A stretch of DNA of 5,247 nucleotides from Hydrogenophaga sp. (GTDB lineage Bacteria > Pseudomonadota > Gammaproteobacteria > Burkholderiales > Burkholderiaceae_C): NCBI GenBank assembly GCA_018335615.1, contig JAGXRS010000069.1, forward strand, positions 1-5,247, given 5' to 3'. Shown piece after piece: positions 1 through 5,072 of the stretch. The notes under the pieces are model-generated. The model was not told the DNA's origin. It did not search any database and saw nothing but the letters and a program-made list of their open reading frames with translations. Position numbers and translations under genes: made by a program. Position 1 is the first letter of the stretch, and every line of letters starts with the position of its first letter.

Positions 1-132
1 CCCATGGTCGAGCAGTTCCGCGCCGGCAAGGACAAGGCCTTCAACGCGCTGGTGGGCCTGGTCATGAAGGCCAGCAAGGGCAAGGCGAACCCGCAGCAGG
101 TCAACGACGTGCTGAAGCAGAAGCTGCAGTAA
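1..132 (+). CDS. gatB: Asp-tRNA(Asn)/Glu-tRNA(Gln) amidotransferase subunit B, C-terminal end (partial)
   Basis: Only the last 43 codons are present, read in frame from base 1 to a TAA at 130-132. The peptide has the helical C-terminal tail typical of GatB (the YqeY-like domain): a VEQFRAGKDKAFNALVGLVMKA stretch around residues 3-24, then a short N-P-Q-Q-V-N segment and a closing LKQKLQ helix. GatB is the tRNA-binding subunit of the cytoplasmic GatCAB complex. That complex amidates misacylated Glu-tRNA(Gln) or Asp-tRNA(Asn), using ammonia supplied by GatA. The start, and presumably gatC and gatA, lie to the left of the window. The gene ends 160 bp before the convergent stop of the DUF4124-like gene. 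The assignment rests on recognising the tail, since no catalytic residues are in view. Confidence 0.9.
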   Translation, partial: PMVEQFRAGKDKAFNALVGLVMKASKGKANPQQVNDVLKQKLQ

Positions 133-292
133 CCGGCTGGGCCGACAGGCGGGGCATCCGGCGTCCTGCCAGCGCGCCTGCCCCAATTCGGCAAGGCCAT
201 GGCACCGGCTTTGGCCTGTGCTGTCCTGAGCCTGGCAAAGGGCCGGGCCATGGGCTTTCGTCTCCTCGCCCCGCCAGCGGCGCAGGGAGCGC
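133..292. other. Convergent intergenic spacer, no gene, weak GC-rich stem-loops
   Basis: This 160-bp spacer separates the 3' ends of two convergent genes, so terminators would be expected. I see only weak candidates. GGGGCA at 151-156 can pair with TGCCCC at 179-184 across a 22-nt loop, and there is an 8-bp palindrome GCCATGGC at 196-203. Neither is followed by a T-run on either strand, so I do not call an intrinsic terminator. No convincing small gene was found. Confidence 0.5.
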
Positions 293-928
293 CTAGTTTG
301 CGTTCCAGAGCTGCCGCAGCTTGACGAGCTCCTCGTCGAACCGGGCGTTGATGCGGCGTTTTTCCTGCGCCTGTTCGTCCAGGAAACGCTTCTGCACTTG
401 GATCTGCTGCTCGTTCTCGTCCAGCTTGCGGCGCAGCCAGGGCGGCGCTTTGTTCGGGTCGCCCTGGTAGAACTCCAGTTCCACGTCGATGTCCTGGCGT
501 TGTTGCCGCAACGACTGCTCGCGCTTGTTCACGGCGCCAATCACCTCGTCGACCTGGCCCAGGGCGTCGGCCCGTTCCTTGTCGTGCGAGGCCCGGTTCG
601 GGTAGCGGATCAGCAGGGCGCGGTCACGGCGCTTTTCCTCGGCCACGCGGGCGCGCTGATCGTCTTCCGCCTTGCGCTGGGCTTCCAGCCGGCGGCGCTC
701 TTCGGCCGTGTAGCTGGGCGGCAGCACGCGGCGGACCACCCCGCTGTTGCCCAGCTGCTGCTGTTCACGGTCCAGGCACTCCACGATGGGGCGGTCGGAC
801 GTGATGCGCCGTCCCGAGCTGTCCACGCAGGTGAAGATGCCCTTGGTCACCGGTTCTTGCGCGCCAGCGCCCGTGACCAGAAAAGCAATCAGGGCCAGAA
901 GGCCCCAGGTGGGAGAACGGTGGATCAC
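293..928 (-). CDS. Secreted DUF4124-like coiled-coil protein of unknown function
   Basis: The protein is 211 aa from a GTG at 926-928. I chose this start because it gives a clean signal peptide: M-I-H-R-S, a hydrophobic stretch WGLLALIAFLVTGAGA, and a likely signal peptidase I site AGA|QEP near residue 23. The open frame continues upstream into pyrE, but that extension is arginine-rich and not protein-like. The start has no clear Shine-Dalgarno sequence. Residues about 24-60 (KGIFTCVDSSGRRITSDRP followed by EC) match the DUF4124 pattern, a small G/Y-x-Y-x-C-x-D-xx-G-xxxx-S-D-xP module with two cysteines. The rest, about 70-205, is a highly charged E/K/R/Q helix likely to form a coiled coil. 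The gene starts 32 bp after the pyrE stop on the same strand, so it is probably co-transcribed. An envelope or periplasmic location is inferred from the signal peptide. The function is unknown. Confidence 0.8.
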   Translation of the reverse strand: MIHRSPTWGLLALIAFLVTGAGAQEPVTKGIFTCVDSSGRRITSDRPIVECLDREQQQLGNSGVVRRVLPPSYTAEERRRLEAQRKAEDDQRARVAEEKRRDRALLIRYPNRASHDKERADALGQVDEVIGAVNKREQSLRQQRQDIDVELEFYQGDPNKAPPWLRRKLDENEQQIQVQKRFLDEQAQEKRRINARFDEELVKLRQLWNAN

Positions 929-960
929 GGGGCCAGAGCGTCGAGGCAGGACGGGGTGTT

Positions 961-1677
961 TCAGGTCACACCGTAGCGCTGGCGGTAGGCCAGCACGCGG
1001 TCGCGGTGGGTGTCGAGTTCGCCGCCGGTGTGTTCGTTCAGATACTGCAGCAGATCGGCCAGCGTCGCAATCGCGCAAACCTGAAGCCCGAGTTGATTCT
1101 TCACGTACTGCACCGCGCTGTGGTCCACATCGCGCAACTGGCCATCGGGGCCGGCCTCGGTGGCCTTCTCCTGGCGGTCCAGCGCGATGGCCACGGCGTG
1201 CGGCGTGGCGCCGGCCGCCTGGATCAGCGCGATGGATTCGCGTGCCGCCGTGCCGGCCGACATCACGTCGTCCACGATCAGCACGCGGCCCTTGAGCGGC
1301 GCACCCACCAGCGTGCCGCCCTCGCCGTGATCCTTGGCTTCCTTGCGGTTGTAGGCAAACGGCACGTTGCGGCCCATGCGCGCCAGCTCGATGGCCACCG
1401 CCGCACCGAGCGGAATGCCCTTGTAGGCGGGGCCGAAGATCATGTCGAATTCGATGCCGCTATCGACCAGGGCTTTTGCATAGAATTGCGCCAGCCGGCC
1501 CAGCTTGGCGCCGTCGTCGAACAGCCCGGCGTTGAAGAAATAGGGCGACATCCGCCCGGCCTTGGTCTTGAACTCGCCGAAGCGCAGCACGCCCGAGTCC
1601 ACGCAAAACTGCACGAAAGACTGTGCCAGCGCACCACCGTCGGCCTTGGCCGCAGCCGTGCCTGTATCCAACACCAT
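961..1677 (-). CDS. pyrE: Orotate phosphoribosyltransferase
   Basis: PyrE is the cytoplasmic enzyme that joins orotate to PRPP to form orotidine 5'-phosphate, the fifth step of de novo UMP synthesis. The 238-aa product carries the family landmarks: TKAGRMSPYFFNAG (38-51), FGPAYKGIPL (81-90), the catalytic flexible loop RKEAKDHGEG (111-120), and the PRPP-binding motif VLIVDDVMSAGTA (132-144). All expected catalytic positions look intact. It is somewhat longer than the 213-aa E. coli enzyme because of short N- and C-terminal extensions. The ATG at 1675-1677 is preferred over an upstream ATG at 1738-1740 because an AAGGAA ribosome-binding site sits 6 nt before it. The frame upstream of this ATG also lies inside the divergent exonuclease gene. 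A DUF4124-like gene follows on the same strand. Confidence 0.96.
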   Translation of the reverse strand: MVLDTGTAAAKADGGALAQSFVQFCVDSGVLRFGEFKTKAGRMSPYFFNAGLFDDGAKLGRLAQFYAKALVDSGIEFDMIFGPAYKGIPLGAAVAIELARMGRNVPFAYNRKEAKDHGEGGTLVGAPLKGRVLIVDDVMSAGTAARESIALIQAAGATPHAVAIALDRQEKATEAGPDGQLRDVDHSAVQYVKNQLGLQVCAIATLADLLQYLNEHTGGELDTHRDRVLAYRQRYGVT

Positions 1678-2368
1678 GGGACATTCCTTGTTCAAACTGA
1701 CCAGCCTCAACCTCAACGGCATCCGTTCCGCCACCACCAAGGGGCTGGAAAACTGGCTGGCCGCACATCAGCCCGATTGTATTTGCGTGCAGGAGGTCAA
1801 GGCCCAGGCCGCCGACGTGCAAGGCCGTTTCGAGGCCCTGGCCGGTCTGCGGGGGCATTTCCACTTCGCTCAGAAAAAGGGCTATTCCGGCGTGGCGGTG
1901 TACACGCGGCACGAGCCCAGCGATGTGGTGGTGGGCTTTGACGGCGGCGAGTTCGACGGCGAAGGGCGTTATGTGGAAGTGCGCTTCGACACCCCGGCGC
2001 GCAAGCGCTCGGTCATCAGCATCTACTTTCCCAGTGGTTCCTCAGGTCCCGAGCGCCAGGAAGCCAAGTACCGATTCCTGGACCGGATGTACCCGCACCT
2101 GCAGGCGCTCAAGGGCGAGCGCGAGTTCATCGTGTGCAGCGACGTGAACATCGCCCACCAGCAGGCCGACCTGAAGAACTGGCGCAGCAACCAGAAGAAC
2201 AGCGGCTTCCTGCCCGAGGAGCGCGCCTGGATGACGCGCCTGCTGTCAGAAGGCGGTCTGGTGGACGTGTACCGCCGCCTGCAGCCCGATGCCACCGACG
2301 CCTGTTACACATGGTGGAGCAACCGCGGCCAGGCCTATGCGAAGAACGTGGGCTGGCGGCTGGACTAG
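1676..2368 (+). pseudogene. xth: Exodeoxyribonuclease III (ExoA/XthA type), 3'-truncated at an element junction
   Basis: The 230-aa frame is a clear ExoIII/AP-endonuclease family member. These enzymes cut 5' of abasic sites and degrade duplex DNA 3'->5' in base-excision repair. Visible landmarks are LTSLNLNGIR (8-17, Asn12), CVQE with metal-binding Glu40, IYFPSG with Tyr117, CSDVNIAH with Asp156/Asn158, and CYTWWSNRGQAYAKNVGWRLD ending at Asp230. The frame then stops at TAG (2366-2368). Family members normally run about 25-30 residues further, to an SDHAP motif holding the catalytic histidine (E. coli Asp258/His259). That part is absent, so the product should be inactive. The loss coincides with the start of mobile-element DNA. 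Start choice: the ATG at 1676 overlaps the pyrE ATG and lacks a Shine-Dalgarno. A TTG at 1688 (giving M-F-K-L-T) is preceded by GGGA at 1678-1681 and could be the true start. Confidence 0.88.
1684..1689 (-). promoter_or_regulatory. Ribosome-binding site deciding the pyrE start
   Basis: The minus strand reads AAGGAA here, 6 nt before the ATG at 1677. This fixes the pyrE start against the longer open frame. The site lies inside the first codons of the divergent exonuclease gene, so the two genes share these bases. Confidence 0.75.
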
Positions 2369-2400
2369 TAGATCACACATAAAACCTACATAATATTGAG
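2356..2400. other. Probable left attachment junction (attL) of the integrated element
   Basis: The exonuclease coding sequence runs to about 2365-2367, where codon TA(C) of the usual D-Y continuation is replaced by TAG. From about 2368 the DNA becomes AT-rich (2369-2400), unlike the GC-rich gene before it, and within 33 bp reaches the start of a large serine recombinase gene. An attachment site beside the integrase gene is the usual layout for serine-integrase elements. A direct repeat ACATAA (2377-2382 and 2388-2393), spaced 11 bp apart, might be a protein-binding site. The exact 2-bp crossover cannot be fixed without the other end or an empty site. Confidence 0.6.
2389..2394 (+). promoter_or_regulatory. 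Candidate -10 element for the recombinase gene
   Basis: CATAAT matches 5 of 6 bases of the sigma-70 -10 consensus and lies 6 bp before the recombinase ATG at 2401. A transcript from it would start at or next to the ATG, i.e. be leaderless. No good -35 lies at 17 bp; the nearest partial match, TGGACT at 2361-2366, is too far away (22 bp). This is a suggestion from spacing only. Confidence 0.35.
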
Positions 2401-3993
2401 ATGGTAGACACCCCCATCTCCCCAATCAAGGTTTACTCATACCGCCGATTTTCGTCTGGTCGCCAGGCTTCCGGTCACAGCCTCGAAAGGCAGACTGAAT
2501 CTGCTCGCCGTTGGTGCAAAGAGCACGGATACCAGCTTGACGAAGGGCTGGCCCTGGCCGACCTCGGTGTTTCGGCATACTCAGGTGACAACGCGTCGCG
2601 CGGTGCCCTATCAGGGTTCTTGGCGGCGGCCGAATCTGGCCGAATCCCCAAAGGGTCGATCCTGCTCGTAGAGAGCCTGGACCGGCTCAGCCGTGCTGCG
2701 ATTCCCGAAGCCGTCGGCCTGCTGACCTCAATTGTCCGGGCGGGAGTCCGCGTTGTCTCGTTGATTGATGGTCATGAATGGAATGAGAAGACCATCGAGG
2801 ATTCGACGTCTTTCTTGCTGTCCGTGCTGCTGTTCTCGCGGGCGCACGAGGAGAGTTCGACCAAAGCCAAGCGCGTCAGCGAACAATTCCAGAAAAAGCG
2901 TAAGAGCGGCATGCCGGTTGTGTCCTACGGCCACGGCCCGGGGTGGGCGACCCCAAAAGACGACCGGTCCGGGTGGCAGGTCGACAGTGCCAAAGCTGAG
3001 GTAGTTGTTCGGGTGTTCGAGCTGGCTGCTGCGGGTAACGGAGGCATTGCGATTGCACGGAGGGCGAACCAGGAAGGGTGGCCTCTTCCGTGGCGAGTGC
3101 GCAAAAACACCTCCACGAGGTGGGAGCACACGGGTGTGAGCAGATTGCTGCGTGACCGGCGCACCCTCGGCGAGTGGCAACCCAAGCGGATGATTGCAGG
3201 GAAATTGACAGTTGATGGAGAGCCAGTCACAGATTACTTTCCACGAGTGATCTCAGATGAACTGTGGTTTCGTGTCCAGACCGCGTTAGGGGGGCGAGGG
3301 GGACCGCAGCGAATCCGTGGTGTGAAAGCGGACATCTTCTCTGGGCTTTTCTATTGCTCCTGTGGCGAGCGAATGGACCGAAAAGCTCCAACGAGCCGTG
3401 GATATCCCCGTTACTACTGCATAGGTCGCACGAATGGGGCAACTAACTGCAGCGCTGTGGCCGAAAGTGTCTTGCTCGGCCCAGTCCTCGCCACGATAGC
3501 CCAAGCAGAGCAGTTTGCGTTTAATCCCGACACGGTGGCTGAAGCTGCACGAGAGGAACTGTCCACAAACGAAGCGAAGCTGGTCGAGATAGAAGCACGG
3601 GCCAGTCGTATGCTCGACTCACTAGAAGAGTCCGGGCACAGTCCGCTAATTCTTGGGCGCCTGAAAGCACTCGACCAAGAAAAGGCCGCCACTGAGGCAG
3701 CCATTTCCCGGGCACGATCAGCACTGGAAGCTGTACCCGTCCTGGACCGCGATTTTGGCAGGAGACTTGCAGCAGACGCTGCTGCGGTAGTGGCCGACAA
3801 GGCTGGCGCCGAAGGGCGACACAAGGTTTCGCAAGCACTCTGGCAAGTTGTCTCGCGAATTGTGTGGCACGGGAGGTTCTTCATGGTGCATCTGCGCGGC
3901 GGCGCCACTCTCGGCGTGAATCCCGACCCCGACACGCTCAGACGTACAAAAAATCGTAACGCTGGGAAGCCACGTGCCCAGCAGCCAGCATGA
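2401..3993 (+). CDS. Large serine recombinase (site-specific integrase/resolvase family)
   Basis: The 530-aa protein has the large serine recombinase layout. The N-terminal resolvase catalytic domain spans about 9-160, with YRRFSSGRQASGHSLERQ (14-31). Ser18 is the likely nucleophile, and LVESLDRLSR (89-98) supplies the conserved Asp/Arg residues. A 'recombinase' DNA-binding domain follows at about 175-290. Next is a zinc ribbon with Cys319, Cys321, Cys340 and Cys350, then a coiled coil at about 380-445, and a C-terminal segment with WQVVSRIVWHGRFF. Such enzymes cut both att sites through a phosphoserine link and rejoin them after subunit rotation, usually needing a partner for excision. ATG 2401 is effectively the only start, because an in-frame TAA lies at 2380-2382. 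No Shine-Dalgarno precedes it. The gene abuts the exonuclease junction, which suggests it drove the insertion. Codon use is more AT-tolerant than in pyrE (TCA, CGA, GTA, CTA appear), consistent with transfer. Confidence 0.93.
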   Translation: MVDTPISPIKVYSYRRFSSGRQASGHSLERQTESARRWCKEHGYQLDEGLALADLGVSAYSGDNASRGALSGFLAAAESGRIPKGSILLVESLDRLSRAAIPEAVGLLTSIVRAGVRVVSLIDGHEWNEKTIEDSTSFLLSVLLFSRAHEESSTKAKRVSEQFQKKRKSGMPVVSYGHGPGWATPKDDRSGWQVDSAKAEVVVRVFELAAAGNGGIAIARRANQEGWPLPWRVRKNTSTRWEHTGVSRLLRDRRTLGEWQPKRMIAGKLTVDGEPVTDYFPRVISDELWFRVQTALGGRGGPQRIRGVKADIFSGLFYCSCGERMDRKAPTSRGYPRYYCIGRTNGATNCSAVAESVLLGPVLATIAQAEQFAFNPDTVAEAAREELSTNEAKLVEIEARASRMLDSLEESGHSPLILGRLKALDQEKAATEAAISRARSALEAVPVLDRDFGRRLAADAAAVVADKAGAEGRHKVSQALWQVVSRIVWHGRFFMVHLRGGATLGVNPDPDTLRRTKNRNAGKPRAQQPA

Positions 3994-4001
3994 GGGCAAA
4001 A

Positions 4002-4038
4002 GGTCAAGCCCCGCAGACGGCTGTCTGGGGGCTTGACC
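4002..4038 (+). terminator. Strong stem-loop just after the recombinase stop, terminator-like without a T-run
   Basis: GGTCAAGCCCC (4002-4012) and GGGGCTTGACC (4028-4038) are perfect 11-bp arms. Inside them CAGAC (4014-4018) pairs with GTCTG (4023-4027) around a GGCT loop, giving 16 base pairs with one bulged G (4013). It begins 8 bp after the recombinase stop, which suits transcript termination or 3'-end protection. There is no T-tract on the + strand and only an AAAA (3998-4001) before it. Read from the minus strand that gives TTTT directly after the stem, so it may act mainly on transcripts arriving from the convergent gene. Confidence 0.6.
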
Positions 4039-4053
4039 GCTGGTCTCACCAGC
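4039..4053. repeat. Short perfect hairpin adjoining the larger stem-loop
   Basis: GCTGGT (4039-4044) and ACCAGC (4048-4053) pair across a CTC loop. It starts at the base after the 4002-4038 stem-loop ends, so the two hairpins could stack in tandem. Confidence 0.5.
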
Positions 4054-4109
4054 TAGGAGATATCAACGGAAGTAAAACTCGGCGGGGCCAATCCTTTCGG
4101 CCGCCAAGT

Positions 4110-4136
4110 GCCGCCACGAAATTTTTATGTGGCGGC
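4110..4136. repeat. GC-rich stem with an AT-rich loop between convergent genes
   Basis: GCCGCCAC (4110-4117) and GTGGCGGC (4129-4136) are perfect 8-bp arms around an 11-nt loop (4118-4128) containing a run of five T. A further GCCGCCA copy sits at 4100-4106, and GGCGG at 4081-4085 can pair with CCGCC at 4101-4105, so alternative folds exist. It could be a terminator remnant or a binding or melting site. Confidence 0.5.
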
Positions 4137-4150
4137 GAATCAGGAAAGTC

Positions 4151-4173
4151 GGACAGAGTGGCCACCGCTGTCC
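4151..4173. terminator. Stem-loop just downstream of the minus-strand gene, possible terminator
   Basis: GGACAG (4151-4156) pairs with CTGTCC (4168-4173). The loop holds an 8-bp palindrome, GTGGCCAC (4158-4165). It begins 9 bp beyond the stop of the minus-strand gene. On that strand it is followed only by a weak T-run (GACTTTCC), so termination is possible but not strong. Confidence 0.4.
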
Positions 4174-4182
4174 CGTACCTGT

Positions 4183-5001
4183 TCAGCAGAACTTAATCGG
4201 GTCTAACTTGTATAGGGAGTGACTGAACGACAAAAGCCCGACCAGTGCACTTTCGTCAACTCTTTTATCGCGCAGATCGCGCAACAAGCGAGCCCCGAAC
4301 GCTGTGTTGCCCACAAACACGATTTTCCGCAGCCTGGCCCCTTCAGCAATCTGCGCCCCAGGACGTGTGTGGACTGCGAGCATGTGCCGCAGCCAGGCCA
4401 GCAACCGTTCATAGTCCTTGGCATTGGGACGACTGCGTTGAACTTCAATCCAATCCCAGGCCTCACGATTCCGCCAGAGAACGTCTGGCCGCTTCCCTGC
4501 AATGCCCGCCTCGCCACCGACCCACAGCCCTTGGGCAATTTCTCGCTCGGTTGAAACGCGTAAGCCTTGAACGATGCCTGCAATCGCAATCTCGTTCGCA
4601 ACGCATCGGTGACGGTAGTAGCCTCCGCTGATACCGCGCATTGAGTCTTTGCCGGTGGACGCATCAATGCCCAGCGCTCTGAGAGCACGCACACCCGGCT
4701 CGGCAAGAGCGTAGAGCGTGCTTCCATCAGGCCCTTGCGCGAACAAAACGAGCCGCGATTCGCGCATGCGTCTCAATGTGCGCTGTGCCATGCGTAAAGC
4801 GCTTTCCGTTGCCACCACAGCTGAAAGTCCTGGCTCAGCCGCAGGTCTTGGTGCCCACTTCGTATGCACCAGCGCAGCGATGTCACGTGTCCGCAGCCAG
4901 CCAAAGCGGTGCAGCGCCCTCAGCGTCCGCCGCTCCGCTTCAAGTGCTACCACTCGCCCATCAGGGCGACGCTTGTCAGTCGGTTGATTGATATTCTTCA
5001 T
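4183..5001 (-). CDS. Replication-relaxation-like protein (winged helix plus PD-(D/E)xK-like half)
   Basis: The 272-aa product starts at ATG 4999-5001. AAGGA lies unusually close to it (1 nt). The open frame extends 48 codons further up to 5145, but that part runs through a large inverted repeat and does not look protein-like. Residues about 18-110 resemble the winged helix-turn-helix of the replication-relaxation (Replic_Relax) family: RTLRALHRFGWLRTRDIAAL, then MAQRTLRRMRESRLV, then STLYALAEPGVRAL. Residues about 125-235 suggest a PD-(D/E)xK-type nuclease fold: Glu137 in CVANEIAI, Pro172-Asp173 in KRPDVLW, and Glu186-Val-Gln188 in WIEVQRS, where Gln replaces the usual Lys. Proteins of this family occur on plasmids and integrative elements and are linked to plasmid replication or DNA relaxation. 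The gene is convergent with the recombinase. It could equally be a DNA-binding regulator. The family assignment is from memory of the pattern. Confidence 0.6.
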   Translation of the reverse strand: MKNINQPTDKRRPDGRVVALEAERRTLRALHRFGWLRTRDIAALVHTKWAPRPAAEPGLSAVVATESALRMAQRTLRRMRESRLVLFAQGPDGSTLYALAEPGVRALRALGIDASTGKDSMRGISGGYYRHRCVANEIAIAGIVQGLRVSTEREIAQGLWVGGEAGIAGKRPDVLWRNREAWDWIEVQRSRPNAKDYERLLAWLRHMLAVHTRPGAQIAEGARLRKIVFVGNTAFGARLLRDLRDKRVDESALVGLLSFSHSLYKLDPIKFC

Positions 5002-5030
5002 GTCCTTGTATAGGCATTTCGAATACCAAT

Positions 5031-5072
5031 CCCCCTGTACGCCCACCACTACCCTGGTCGGCGTACAGGGGG
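5031..5072. repeat. 42-bp near-palindrome upstream of the replication-relaxation-like gene
   Basis: CCCCCTGTACGCC (5031-5043) and GGCGTACAGGGGG (5060-5072) are perfect 13-bp arms. After one C/C mismatch (5044, 5059), ACCA (5045-5048) pairs with TGGT (5055-5058) around a CTACCC loop. It lies 29 bp before the minus-strand ATG, where a promoter, operator or 5'-UTR hairpin would sit. Its size and its place beside a replication-relaxation-type gene also fit an origin of replication or transfer. The sequence does not decide between these. Confidence 0.75.

Noticed and set aside
151..184. Intrinsic terminator between gatB and the DUF4124-like gene
   Set aside because: The stem is only 6 bp with a 22-nt loop and lacks a T-run on either strand.
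398..976. + strand open frame of 192 aa opposite the DUF4124-like gene
   Set aside because: The opposite frame has a signal peptide, family-like motif and coiled-coil composition, while this one is low-complexity Ala/Val/Leu/Arg and looks like a shadow.
1006..1941. Long + strand open frame of 311 aa opposite pyrE
   Set aside because: It runs antisense across pyrE and into the exonuclease gene in another frame. It is His/Arg/Ala-rich with no recognisable domain and is explained by high GC content.
2401..3993. Reading the recombinase as a small transposon resolvase or IS607-type transposase
   Set aside because: 530 aa with a recombinase domain, zinc ribbon and coiled coil is the large serine integrase layout. 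Resolvases are about 180-200 aa and IS607-type TnpA enzymes have an N-terminal DNA-binding domain.
3414..4049. - strand open frame of 211 aa inside the recombinase gene
   Set aside because: It is antisense to the recombinase zinc-ribbon and coiled-coil region, Ser/Arg/Ala-rich, with no motif. The recombinase frame is clearly the real one.
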